Part shown: piece after piece, positions 8,238 through 15,968 of the stretch
How positions within the stretch are numbered: position 1 is the stretch's first letter
Layout of the letters: the number at the start of each line of letters is the position of its first letter
NCBI RefSeq assembly: GCF_023715465.1
Contig: NZ_JAMBOE010000013.1
Span: 1-64,000 of the forward strand
Reading direction: 5' to 3'
DNA: 64,000 nt
DNA from: Paenibacillus macerans
Lineage (GTDB): Bacteria; Bacillota; Bacilli; Paenibacillales; Paenibacillaceae
Position numbers and translations under genes: made by a program
The notes under the pieces: generated by a model
Told to the model about the DNA's origin: nothing
The model's input: only the letters and a program-made list of their open reading frames with translations
The model's database searches: none

Positions 8238-9446
8238 TCAGCCGCGCACTCCCCTTTTTTCCGTGAAAAAGTACAGCATCGCGAGGGCCGGAAACAGAAC
8301 GCCCACCCACAGCGCCGCCTGCCAGCCGCCCATGGCGTAAGCCCATCCCCCGACCGCGGAACCGATGGCTCCGCCGGCAAAAAAGATCGCCATATAGAGA
8401 CCGTTCAGCCGGCTGCGGACCTCCGCCCCCAAAGCGAAGATGGCGCGCTGTCCGAGTACCATGTTGGCGGACACGCCCATGTCCAGCAAAATGGCGGCAG
8501 CCACCAGGATAACAATAGAGAGAATCGAACCGCCGGCGAACAGAATCGGTAACAGTCCGGAAAGAATCACCAGCACGATGGACAATCCGGTGGCCGCACG
8601 GATCAGGCCCTTATCCGCCAGACGCCCCGCGATAGGCGCCGCCGCCGCGCCGGATACCCCCGCCAAAGCGAACAGGGCAACCCCTGTTGAAGAAAAGTGA
8701 AACACCGGACTCGTTAAAACGAGCGGAACCGTGGTCCAAAACAGGCTGAACATGCCGAACAAAAAAGCGTGATAAAGCGCCCGGCGCCGCAGGATTGGCG
8801 TCGTCTTCAGCAGCTGCAGCATCGATGAGAGGATCGCCGGATAGTTGACGGTGGTTTGCGGGCGTCTTGCCGGAAGTACCTTTGCCAGAACAAGAGCCAG
8901 CACCAAAAGCATGCCGGAGGATAAAATAAAGATCGCGTGCCAGCCGAAGTAATTTTCCACCAAACTCGAAACCGGACGGGCCAGCATGATTCCCAATAAC
9001 AGACCGCTCATAACATTGCCCACATTACGTCCCCGCGTCTCCTCTGGAGATAGGTGAGCCGCATAGGGAACCAGAACCTGGGCCGCCACGGACCCGACGC
9101 CGATCAACAGGGAAGCGGCCAGAAACAGCGCCGCGCTTCGGACTTCGGCGGCGATGATCAATACGATGGCCGTCAAAATCAGCAGCGTAACGACCAGTTT
9201 GCGGTTCTCCAGCAGATCCCCCAAGGGAACGATAAATAATAATCCGATCCCGTAGCCGATTTGGGTCAGCGTGACGATCAAACCCGCGGCTCCCGAAGAT
9301 AACCCTACAGCCGAGCTGATCGATTCCACCAAAGGTTGTGTGTAATAAAGATTGGCCGCGATCAAACCGCAGGCCACAGCAAGAATCAGCGTGATCCATG
9401 ACGAAGCGGTATTCTCCTCCGGCTTACTTTTTGCGATCACATTCAT
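8238..9446 (-). CDS. MFS transporter, drug-efflux type
   Basis: This is a 402-residue major facilitator superfamily protein with about twelve hydrophobic segments, a size and topology normal for 12-TM MFS exporters. The loop between segments 2 and 3 reads PLGDLLENRKLVV, a variant of the family's signature A with conserved G, D and R-K. The cytoplasmic middle loop falls around residues 190-210 (KVLPARRPQTT). It starts at ATG 9446 behind AAAAGGAGTG. The next gene upstream encodes a TetR regulator and two matching operators lie between them, so expression is probably repressed until an inducer binds. The substrate is unknown; sugar or drug efflux are both possible. Confidence 0.88.
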   Translation of the reverse strand: MNVIAKSKPEENTASSWITLILAVACGLIAANLYYTQPLVESISSAVGLSSGAAGLIVTLTQIGYGIGLLFIVPLGDLLENRKLVVTLLILTAIVLIIAAEVRSAALFLAASLLIGVGSVAAQVLVPYAAHLSPEETRGRNVGNVMSGLLLGIMLARPVSSLVENYFGWHAIFILSSGMLLVLALVLAKVLPARRPQTTVNYPAILSSMLQLLKTTPILRRRALYHAFLFGMFSLFWTTVPLVLTSPVFHFSSTGVALFALAGVSGAAAAPIAGRLADKGLIRAATGLSIVLVILSGLLPILFAGGSILSIVILVAAAILLDMGVSANMVLGQRAIFALGAEVRSRLNGLYMAIFFAGGAIGSAVGGWAYAMGGWQAALWVGVLFPALAMLYFFTEKRGVRG

Positions 9447-9485
9447 AAAAACACTCCTTTTTATAAGTTATTATGCAGAAATACT

Positions 9486-9569
9486 GGAATGTTTGTTCCA
9501 ATATGAGAACAGGTTGCCCATTCCCCTATGTACTCGTAAATGGGCTTCATTTTCAGGAACATTCGTTCC
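9486..9569. promoter_or_regulatory. Two TetR-type operators in front of the MFS gene
   Basis: Two 14-base imperfect palindromes, GGAATGTTTGTTCC (9486-9499) and GGAACATTCGTTCC (9556-9569), share GGAA and GTTCC at fixed spacing. Both lie between the MFS gene and the TetR gene. A third copy lies upstream of the TetR gene itself. Operator function is inferred from repetition, symmetry and position. Confidence 0.65.
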
Positions 9570-9591
9570 GATATACCAAAAAAAAATAGTT

Positions 9592-10176
9592 TTACAGCAT
9601 CTCGAAAACCGCGTTCATCATATCGCGGACTTTAGCGCTGTCGCTTTGGACCTTGGCCATCACGTTGATGCTATGGTTGAGATTCAGCAGCAGGTACGCT
9701 AACATTTTAATATCTTTGTCGGGAGCGATTTCTCCCGCCTCTTGCCCTTTCTTTAAGGTCTCATAAAACAGCCGCTCCAATTCCGTAAATCTGTGGCGAA
9801 TCGTATTCTGCAATGGCTCATCCACGGCTTCAAGGCCAACCGATGCGTTCGTAAACAGACATCCGTTCGGATAAGCTTCGCCGTGTTCGGCAAATGCGTT
9901 CGTAATATGCAGCTCAAAATACTGGCGGATTCCGTCGATCGCAGAAGGGGCATGGATCATCAGATCGCGTTTTTTTTGCGACATTTTTTTGTAACATTGG
10001 ATGGCCTCGTAATAAAGCGTTTGTTTATCCTGAAACGTTTCGTACAAGCTGGATCGGCTTAGTCCCATAGATTCCAGCAAATCCGGGATGCTTGTTCCCT
10101 CATATCCCTTTTCCCAAAAAACGATCATTGCTTTGCGCAGCACTTGCTCCCGGTCAAATTCTTTAATCCGTCCCAA
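9592..10176 (-). CDS. TetR/AcrR-family transcriptional regulator
   Basis: This is a 194-residue one-component repressor. The N-terminal DNA-binding domain reads DREQVLRKAMIVFWEKGYEGTSIPDLLESMGLSRSSLYETF in separate conserved blocks, including the helix-turn-helix around residues 28-47. The rest is an all-helical ligand domain that is variable in the family. It is transcribed in the same direction as the MFS exporter 145 bases downstream. Matching palindromes lie in front of both genes, so it probably represses the exporter and itself. The inducer cannot be read from the sequence. Confidence 0.92.
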   Translation of the reverse strand: MGRIKEFDREQVLRKAMIVFWEKGYEGTSIPDLLESMGLSRSSLYETFQDKQTLYYEAIQCYKKMSQKKRDLMIHAPSAIDGIRQYFELHITNAFAEHGEAYPNGCLFTNASVGLEAVDEPLQNTIRHRFTELERLFYETLKKGQEAGEIAPDKDIKMLAYLLLNLNHSINVMAKVQSDSAKVRDMMNAVFEML

Positions 10177-10214
10177 AGGTACCGCCTCCTTTCCAACGCA
10201 AGTATAAATTAATC

Positions 10215-10228
10215 GGAACGAATAGTCC
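10215..10228. promoter_or_regulatory. Third TetR-type operator, upstream of the TetR gene
   Basis: GGAACGAATAGTCC, read on the other strand as GGACTATTCGTTCC, matches the two palindromes at 9486 and 9556 in most positions. Its place 38 bases before the TetR start codon suggests autoregulation. Confidence 0.5.
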
Positions 10229-10241
10229 AGTATTTTTTTTC

Positions 10242-10276
10242 AAAAAGCCAATTCCCTCCGCAGGAATCGGCTTTTT
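10242..10276 (-). terminator. Terminator of the Amadori operon
   Basis: Arms AAAAAGCCAATTCC and GGAATCGGCTTTTT pair across a short loop, with A and T runs on both sides. It lies 8 bases beyond the last gene of the minus-strand operon and 65 bases upstream of the TetR start. Confidence 0.75.
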
Positions 10277-10283
10277 GCGTTTC

Positions 10284-10697
10284 TTACTTATTCAATATTT
10301 CATGCGCTCCTTTTCTCACAAAAGCTAACTCGGACTCGCTCATTTCGCAGTATTCGCTGTTTTCATTCGTGGTGTTGGCGTCTTGAACATACGTCATTAC
10401 CGTATCCTTTTGCATGATCGTGTAAAACCAGGTGTCCTGAGGAATATTGTAGACCTTCCCCGGTTCCATCTCGATCAATTCAATATCGAACTTGTCATCC
10501 TTCCGGTCCGCTGCCAGCAGGATCGCTTTGCCTTTCACCAAAATGAATTGTTCATCGGTTTCGCGATGGACTTCCAGACGGTAAATGCCGTTGATATCAT
10601 TATCCGGTTTCCAGTTTTTGATGCATACCAGCCATTTCTCGTTTTTGTACACGCATTGGATGCCTTCGCCTTCATGAATGAATATATCCGCCTTCAT
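10284..10697 (-). CDS. Small cupin-like protein, last gene of the Amadori operon
   Basis: This is a 137-residue soluble protein with a single-domain beta-barrel pattern: a conserved piece RLEVHRETDEQFILVKGKAIL, then LIEMEPGKVYNIPQDTWFYTI. That is the usual order of the two cupin motifs, with H and E in the first as possible metal ligands. The glycine-rich metal motif is incomplete, so metal binding is uncertain. It overlaps the epimerase gene before it by 4 bases (ATGA), so translation is probably coupled. By position it should act on, or sense, a sugar or sugar phosphate made in the pathway. I do not recognise a characterised homolog. Confidence 0.7.
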   Translation of the reverse strand: MKADIFIHEGEGIQCVYKNEKWLVCIKNWKPDNDINGIYRLEVHRETDEQFILVKGKAILLAADRKDDKFDIELIEMEPGKVYNIPQDTWFYTIMQKDTVMTYVQDANTTNENSEYCEMSESELAFVRKGAHEILNK

Positions 10698-11536
10698 CGG
10701 TTTACCATTCCTTTCGCATTTTCAAACCACGCGAGCGAATCCCGCATCGCTTTTTCCGGGTCCAAAATATATCTTCGATCCAGCAATTCCAGGCCCAGGT
10801 ATCCCTTATAATCGATATCGTTCAGCGCTTTCAACGCCTCCGCCATATCGAGCCGGCCTTCACCGGGAACCAGATGCCCTCCGGGATTACCGTCTACAAA
10901 ATGGACATGATTTAAATCTTCTCCAAGTTCCTTGATGAAGTCGTGAATGGTGTCCTTGCCTGTCGTGGCCATCACATCCGTATCCGCCAACCCTTTCAAA
11001 TACGGGCTCCCGACTTCTTTGATCATCCTGGAAATATGCTCGGCCCGGTTAAACACGTGCGTGGAAAAGCTGGTAAACGCCTCCACGGGAAGGTAAACTC
11101 CTTCTTTCTCCGCCGTTTTGCAAATTTCGCTCAATGATTCCCGGCACCATTTCCACGTTTCCGTCTCATCGGCGTCCAGGTAGGCGATCCCCGTGGTCAC
11201 CAGCACTCGGTCGCATTCCAGAAGCGAAGCGGCTTCAATATGGCGGCGAAAAAACTCCACGCTGTGCTTGCGGTACTCCGGATCGGGATGGCTGATGCTG
11301 ACCGGATAGACGTACTGCTCGGGGGTCAGGCAGATGACCTTCAACCCGCGTGCTTTGATTTTTTGCTGCAAATTTTTGACGTCTTGAAGCGAAAAATAGT
11401 CCAAATGGAAATGCGGACCTGATGCCCACAATTCAATATTGCGGAATCCCAACCGTGCGGCGGAACTCAAGAAATACTCCAGGGAATACCTTTTATAATG
11501 ATAGTTTGCAGCGGCTACTTGCGAGATTTGTATCAT
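10694..11536 (-). CDS. FrlC-like sugar epimerase (TIM barrel)
   Basis: This is a xylose-isomerase-like TIM-barrel protein of 280 residues. It resembles FrlC, the fructoselysine 3-epimerase of E. coli, in several places: NIELWASGPHFH near residue 33, LTPEQYVYPVSI near 75, HVHFVDGNPGGHLVPGEGRL near 210 and YKGYLGLELL near 245. Metal-binding E, D, H and E positions of the family are present (VEAF, GLADTD, HVHFVD, GLELLD). It would feed an epimeric ketosamine into the kinase and deglycase steps. I chose ATG 11536, which has GAGGAGG upstream; the frame is open further but runs into YjbQ. It overlaps the cupin gene by 4 bases. Confidence 0.8.
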   Translation of the reverse strand: MIQISQVAAANYHYKRYSLEYFLSSAARLGFRNIELWASGPHFHLDYFSLQDVKNLQQKIKARGLKVICLTPEQYVYPVSISHPDPEYRKHSVEFFRRHIEAASLLECDRVLVTTGIAYLDADETETWKWCRESLSEICKTAEKEGVYLPVEAFTSFSTHVFNRAEHISRMIKEVGSPYLKGLADTDVMATTGKDTIHDFIKELGEDLNHVHFVDGNPGGHLVPGEGRLDMAEALKALNDIDYKGYLGLELLDRRYILDPEKAMRDSLAWFENAKGMVNR

Positions 11537-11567
11537 ATTAACCAGATTCCTCCTCTGCTTGTGACAG

Positions 11568-11996
11568 TTACTCTCCGATGACCTGAATGTAAACTTTCCT
11601 GCTCTTCGGACCGTCGAATTCGGCCAAATACACATCCTGGGCGTCGCCCGACACCAGCTTCCCATCCTGCACAACGAACATGCAGCTGTTGCCGGAAATC
11701 ATCGACTTGAGATGCGAGGGAGAATTGCTGCCCGTTGCGCCGTACGACGGCAGGAAATGCGCATGAGCGTATGGCCAATCCTTGGGAGCCAACCGTTCCA
11801 GCAATTCCTCGATATCCGTCTCCACGCATTCCAGTCCTTCGTTGACCATAATGCCAGTAGTCGTATGTGCCGAGATAACAGCCGCCAGACCGTTGGCTAT
11901 GCCGCATTGTTCCACGAAACTTTGAATCTCCCTCGTAATTTTGATCATCTGAAATTCGGCTGTCGACCTGAGCACAAGCGTTTTTAATTTAACCAA
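11568..11996 (-). CDS. yjbQ: YjbQ/UPF0047 family protein
   Basis: The 142 residues match the YjbQ (UPF0047) family in order and length. The central motif SAHTTTGIMVNEG and the later YAHAHFLPSYGATGSNSPSHLKSM contain the conserved histidines and glycines of the family fold. Some members have been linked to weak thiamine-phosphate synthase activity, but the real role is unclear. The start is TTG 11996 behind GAGGAGG, and it overlaps the end of the amidohydrolase gene by 13 bases. Its presence inside a sugar-amine operon is unusual and may point to a phosphate-ester function, which is only a guess. Confidence 0.85.
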   Translation of the reverse strand: MVKLKTLVLRSTAEFQMIKITREIQSFVEQCGIANGLAAVISAHTTTGIMVNEGLECVETDIEELLERLAPKDWPYAHAHFLPSYGATGSNSPSHLKSMISGNSCMFVVQDGKLVSGDAQDVYLAEFDGPKSRKVYIQVIGE

Positions 11997-12856
11997 GGCC
12001 GCTCATTCCTCCTCTCTCCCAGAAAAACCTCAGCGTTGCCGCTCAGAATCTTCTGCAATGTTTTCGGCCGGAACGCCATCGCCTCAAGCGCCGGCAAAAG
12101 CCGCTTCGCCTTGAATCGGGGCGTGTTGGTGCCGAACATGACCTTGTCTCTCAGATTGCGTTCTATCCAGAGCGGACCCATGTTCACTTTGAAAATCTGC
12201 GTGTAGAAGTCAAGCGCATTATCCATATGGAGCAATGACGTGTCCGTGAACACATTCGGATATTTCAGCAGCAGCATCACCGTCTCTTGAATCCATGGCC
12301 AGCCGAAATGCGCCAGGCATATGCGAAGCTCGGGATACGCGATCGCCACTTCCTCGAAACGCAGCGGGTGCGAATACGCGGCCGGAGCGTCAGGCTCCCA
12401 GCTCATCCCCGCGTGGAACATGATCGGTTTGTCGTATTTCACGCAAATCTCGTAGAGCGGCTTCAGCCTGTCATCATCGGGGTAAAATTTCTGCTTTGAA
12501 GGATGAAGCTTCAGGCCGCTCAGCTTCAGATGGACGAACGCGTACTCCAGCGCCTCTGCCGCATCCTCGCGATACGGATCCACGCTGGCAAAACCGATAA
12601 ACCGGTCCGGCGCAAGATCGACCAGCGTTCGCACCTCTTCATTCGCGACAATCCAGCCGCCGCTTCTGGTCGTCAGATCTAGCGGGAGCAGCACGGAGCG
12701 CGTTACGCCATTGTAGTCCATCTCCTGAAGTACCGATTCGACCGGAGTTGGCGACTGTTTGAATATGCCGAACTCCCGTTTTCGATATTCCAACGTCTCT
12801 TTGTCCTCGCAAATTGCCTTGTGGAAGATTGGATGTGTGTGCACATCAATAATCAA
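11984..12856 (-). CDS. Amidohydrolase-family metal-dependent hydrolase
   Basis: This is a TIM-barrel hydrolase of the amidohydrolase-2 type, 290 residues from the chosen start. The protein opens with IIDVHTHP, the HxH metal site on strand 1. Later come KLHPSKQKFYPDD, MFHAGMSWEPD, ICLAHFGWPWI and VMFGTNTPRF, the order of metal and active-site strands in this family. TTG at 12856 is preceded by AGAGGTG at good spacing and places IIDVHTH at the N-terminus as usual. The gene lies 31 bases after the second kinase. A hydrolytic step on an amide of the amino-acid part, such as deamidation, would fit, but the substrate is not shown. Confidence 0.82.
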   Translation of the reverse strand: MIIDVHTHPIFHKAICEDKETLEYRKREFGIFKQSPTPVESVLQEMDYNGVTRSVLLPLDLTTRSGGWIVANEEVRTLVDLAPDRFIGFASVDPYREDAAEALEYAFVHLKLSGLKLHPSKQKFYPDDDRLKPLYEICVKYDKPIMFHAGMSWEPDAPAAYSHPLRFEEVAIAYPELRICLAHFGWPWIQETVMLLLKYPNVFTDTSLLHMDNALDFYTQIFKVNMGPLWIERNLRDKVMFGTNTPRFKAKRLLPALEAMAFRPKTLQKILSGNAEVFLGERRNERPWLN

Positions 12857-12887
12857 AGAAAACACCTCTTCTCTGGTCTGTACTGTT

Positions 12888-13670
12888 TCAGTAGGGTTCG
12901 AATTTGCTGACAACCCCGGCTGCCGTTCGAGCGCCATGATTCAGCGATTCCGCAATGGACCAGCCTTGCAGTTCGCCGTACATGAAGCCGGCACAGAAGG
13001 AATCTCCCGCCCCTACCGTGTTGACAACCTCCACAGGCACGATCTGACCGTGATACAACGTCTTGCCGTCATAAGCCAGACTGCCGCGCTCCCCTAACGT
13101 CGCGATGACGATACGCGGACCCAACGCCTGCGCCCATGCGATGAACTCCGTAATATACGCGTCCTCCTCCGTATAGGAGAAAAATGCGTAGTCCACATCC
13201 GGCAAAATCGGCCCGGCAATATCCTTCTTCGTTCGCGTGGAGAAATCAAACACAATGGAGACGCCCCGCTCCCGGAAATAAGGCAGTTCCCGCTCGATCC
13301 TGCCGGACAGGTTGGTGTGAAGTGCATCGTGCTCCGCAATAAACCGCCGGTCATCCTCATTCAAGGCGAAATCCGCCATCACACCTTCGATTTTTTCCTT
13401 GTGCACGCGGTCGTTCCCATTCAGTTCCATCTTGAAAACCGCCGTACTGCCCTGCCGCACGCTAAGATGGGATACATCGATTTTCTCTGTTTTCAGCATG
13501 TCGATCATCATGTCGCCGTATGCATCCGTCCCGACCACACTGACCAAGGAAGCCTGAACTCCCATTCTGCGCATATGAATAACAAAATCGACACTATTCC
13601 CGGTGGGATACATCCTGTTCAATTGGTCATAAACATCCACGCAGCTGAATCCAACTCCCGCTATTCGCAC
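12888..13670 (-). CDS. PfkB-family sugar kinase, second copy (FrlD/FraD-like)
   Basis: This ribokinase-superfamily kinase probably phosphorylates O6 of a fructosamine. The 260 residues open with IAGVGFSCVDVYDQLNRMYPTG in overlapping conserved positions, similar to the start of fructoselysine kinases. The C-terminal anion-hole motif is VNTVGAGDSFCAGFMYG, with the catalytic aspartate in GAGDS. I prefer GTG 13670, behind AAAGGAAGGGG; TTG 13697 keeps the same frame but has no ribosome binding site. It follows the transporter gene directly. It differs clearly from the kinase at 15099, so the locus has two distinct kinases rather than a recent duplication. Confidence 0.87.
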   Translation of the reverse strand: MRIAGVGFSCVDVYDQLNRMYPTGNSVDFVIHMRRMGVQASLVSVVGTDAYGDMMIDMLKTEKIDVSHLSVRQGSTAVFKMELNGNDRVHKEKIEGVMADFALNEDDRRFIAEHDALHTNLSGRIERELPYFRERGVSIVFDFSTRTKKDIAGPILPDVDYAFFSYTEEDAYITEFIAWAQALGPRIVIATLGERGSLAYDGKTLYHGQIVPVEVVNTVGAGDSFCAGFMYGELQGWSIAESLNHGARTAAGVVSKFEPY

Positions 13671-13699
13671 GCCCTCGATTCCCCTTCCTTTGTTCAAGG

Positions 13700-15016
13700 T
13701 TATAATAAAGCGCTTCCAATCAAGGTGGCTATGATGACGGAGATCACGGTATTAATTAATCCCGGTATCATGAAACTGTGATTTAATACAAATTTACCGA
13801 TTTTGGTCGTTCCCGCGGTATCAAACGAGATGGCGGCAAGGCATTGCGACGCGACCGGCAAAAAGTAGTTGGCATTAACGGCCATCCACGCTCCGATGAT
13901 GATATAAGGAGGCAGATGAAGGGCGATGGCGATCGGGACCATAATCAATGTCGTGGCCCCTTGGCTCGTCGTCAAAGCGGCGACGACAAACATGATCACG
14001 GCAAGCGTCCAGGGATGACTATTTACGATGGTAGCGACATGATCCTGAATGAAAGCGGTTTGTCCGTTGATGAAGGTGCTGCTCATCCAAGCCAGCCCAA
14101 AAGCGCAAACCATCGCCAGCGCACCCGCCCTAAATATCGGGCCGTTAAGAATCGTTTCAATCGCCGGACGGCCAAAGATAATGATGAGCGTAGCGCAAAC
14201 CAGCATAATGATTTCAATCGTATTCGGCAAGGATAAAAGCGTAGTTTCGCCATTTAGCACCCAAGATGGACGCAGGTTGGTAAACAGGCCCATGATGACA
14301 ATCGCCAGAACGCCCAGCAAAAAGAGCACAACCGAGGCTTTCGCACCTTTTGTAACTGCTTGTTTCTCAGCATTTTGCTCCGGTTTGGCGATTAATCCTT
14401 CCGCCAGCCTCCGCAAATATTCCGGATCCTCCTCCAGCTCTTTGCCCTTGCGCATCGTTATTACAGCGCTTGCAACAACCCCCAAAAGAGTAGCCGGTAT
14501 GGCAATGGTCAAGATGGTTCCCAAACCGATGCCAAGCGGGGCCATAAATCCGATCATCGCGGCGGTGGCCGCCGATACCGGCGAGCAGGTGATCGCCTGC
14601 TGGGAGGCGATGATACTGTTTGAAATCGGTCTTTCCGGTCTGATTTTATTATCGATGGCCAGTTCATTGATAATCGGCAATAAACTATAGACGACATGTC
14701 CCGTCCCCGACAAAAACGTAAACAACCAGGAGATAATCGGAGCTATGATCGTAATATTTTTTGGCGACTTACTTAGCATTTTTTCCGCAAGATGGACGAG
14801 AAAGTTGAGCCCGCCCGAAGACTGCAGCGCGGAAGCCGCCAAAACAACCGCTAAAATAATCAGCATGACATCGATGGGAGGAGCCGCCGGTTGGACGTGA
14901 AAGATAAAAACAAAGATCGCCACGCCCACGCCGCCGAGCAAGCCCATAAATACATCGCCTTTTCTGGCGCCAAAGAAGATGAGCAAAATGATGATGAACA
15001 GCTGAAACCAGAACAT
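13700..15016 (-). CDS. Dcu-family (FraA-like) membrane transporter
   Basis: This is an integral membrane protein of 438 residues from the DcuA/DcuB anaerobic C4-dicarboxylate transporter family. The start reads like DcuB: FGARKGDVFMGLLGG, PPIDVMLIILAVVLAA, SALQSSGGLNFLVHLAEKML and FLSGTGHVVYSLLPII as separate conserved blocks. In Salmonella the fructose-asparagine transporter FraA belongs to this family, and here the gene sits between two sugar-amine kinases. I therefore infer uptake of an Amadori compound, perhaps of aspartate or asparagine, rather than plain succinate or fumarate exchange. ATG 15016 has AAGGAGGG upstream. It could still be an ordinary dicarboxylate antiporter. Confidence 0.88.
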   Translation of the reverse strand: MFWFQLFIIILLIFFGARKGDVFMGLLGGVGVAIFVFIFHVQPAAPPIDVMLIILAVVLAASALQSSGGLNFLVHLAEKMLSKSPKNITIIAPIISWLFTFLSGTGHVVYSLLPIINELAIDNKIRPERPISNSIIASQQAITCSPVSAATAAMIGFMAPLGIGLGTILTIAIPATLLGVVASAVITMRKGKELEEDPEYLRRLAEGLIAKPEQNAEKQAVTKGAKASVVLFLLGVLAIVIMGLFTNLRPSWVLNGETTLLSLPNTIEIIMLVCATLIIIFGRPAIETILNGPIFRAGALAMVCAFGLAWMSSTFINGQTAFIQDHVATIVNSHPWTLAVIMFVVAALTTSQGATTLIMVPIAIALHLPPYIIIGAWMAVNANYFLPVASQCLAAISFDTAGTTKIGKFVLNHSFMIPGLINTVISVIIATLIGSALL

Positions 15017-15042
15017 GAAGGTTCGCCCTCCTTATGTTAGTG

Positions 15043-15056
15043 TGAATACGCTTACA
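15043..15056. promoter_or_regulatory. Candidate cre site inside the Amadori operon
   Basis: TGAATACGCTTACA matches the Bacillus cre consensus TGWAANCGNTNWCA at all but one position. It lies between the first kinase and the transporter, where CcpA could act as a road block. A chance match is possible. Confidence 0.4.
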
Positions 15057-15098
15057 AATCGCCGATTTAAGGTGTCTATTTTTAAGTTGGAGGGTTCT

Positions 15099-15968
15099 TT
15101 ATACGATTGCCGTGCCATGGCCAAATGCCCCGTTGATCCGGCAAATCTTCGCGGCAAATGCGGCTCCCTGCTCCATGCTTGCTTTGATTTTGCGCAGCAT
15201 CTCCTCATCTGAACCGGAAAACATGTTGCCGTCTTCCGAGCTTCGGATCATCCCGACAAGAAAGGCAGTTAAATAAGAATCGCCCGCTCCCATCGTGTCT
15301 ACCGTTTCCGTCAATACGGCCGGCTGGTACAACCACTGATCTTTATACAACGCGAATGAGCCGTTTTCTCCCACCGTTCCGATCACCATTTTGGAGCCGA
15401 ATGCCTGAGCTTTCCGCATTTCTCTTTCTCGCTCGCTTTCCGTTAAATGGCTGCAGGAAAGAAAGGAAATATCCGCGTACTGGCATACTTGCTCCAAATA
15501 CTCGTCATTCCAACGCACCGAAAAGTCAAAGGAGATCGGTACATGGCTTGTTTTTAAGATGGCCAGATCCTGCTCGATATAGCTGTTTAGACTGGTATGA
15601 ATCACGGAGAATTGTTTAATATAATTCAGGTCGTCTTCCGTAAAATCCCAAGCTTTTTCCTTGGCGATCCCGCCTTTGTTCGAGCCGAGAAATACACGGT
15701 CGCCGTTTTCCAAAGTAACCCGCGCATACCCGTTTTCCCCTGCAAAATTCCGGCAATGGCTATGCTCAATCTGCAATTCGTCCATCACCCGCTGGATATA
15801 ATGGGCGACTTGGTCGTTGCCGAATTTACCCAAATAAGACGCTTCCATTTCACACATGGTGGCATAAGCGCAGAAGTTCAAGGCGTTTCCACCAGGGTAC
15901 ATCATACCCTGGTGGACATACTTGTCGACTACGTTGTCGCCGATGCCGATAACCTTGTATTTTTCCAT
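15099..15968 (-). CDS. frlD: PfkB-family fructosamine kinase (FrlD/FraD-like)
   Basis: This ribokinase-superfamily kinase is placed to phosphorylate the sugar-amine before deglycation. The 289 residues open with KVIGIGDNVVDKYV and MYPGGNALNFCAYA, the start and substrate motif typical of fructoselysine-6-kinase, and carry DTMGAGDSYLTAFL near the C-terminus with the catalytic D in GAGDS. Its ATG overlaps the stop of the deglycase gene by one base (TAATG), so the two are probably translated together. FrlB and FrlD adjacency is the hallmark of this pathway in Bacillus and enteric bacteria. The exact amino-acid moiety of the substrate cannot be read from the gene. Confidence 0.88.
   Translation of the reverse strand: MEKYKVIGIGDNVVDKYVHQGMMYPGGNALNFCAYATMCEMEASYLGKFGNDQVAHYIQRVMDELQIEHSHCRNFAGENGYARVTLENGDRVFLGSNKGGIAKEKAWDFTEDDLNYIKQFSVIHTSLNSYIEQDLAILKTSHVPISFDFSVRWNDEYLEQVCQYADISFLSCSHLTESEREREMRKAQAFGSKMVIGTVGENGSFALYKDQWLYQPAVLTETVDTMGAGDSYLTAFLVGMIRSSEDGNMFSGSDEEMLRKIKASMEQGAAFAAKICRINGAFGHGTAIV

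Noticed and set aside
7987..8346. 119-codon minus-strand frame between the rbsB remnant and the MFS gene
   Set aside because: It runs through the palindromic repeat cluster and overlaps the end of the MFS gene in another frame.
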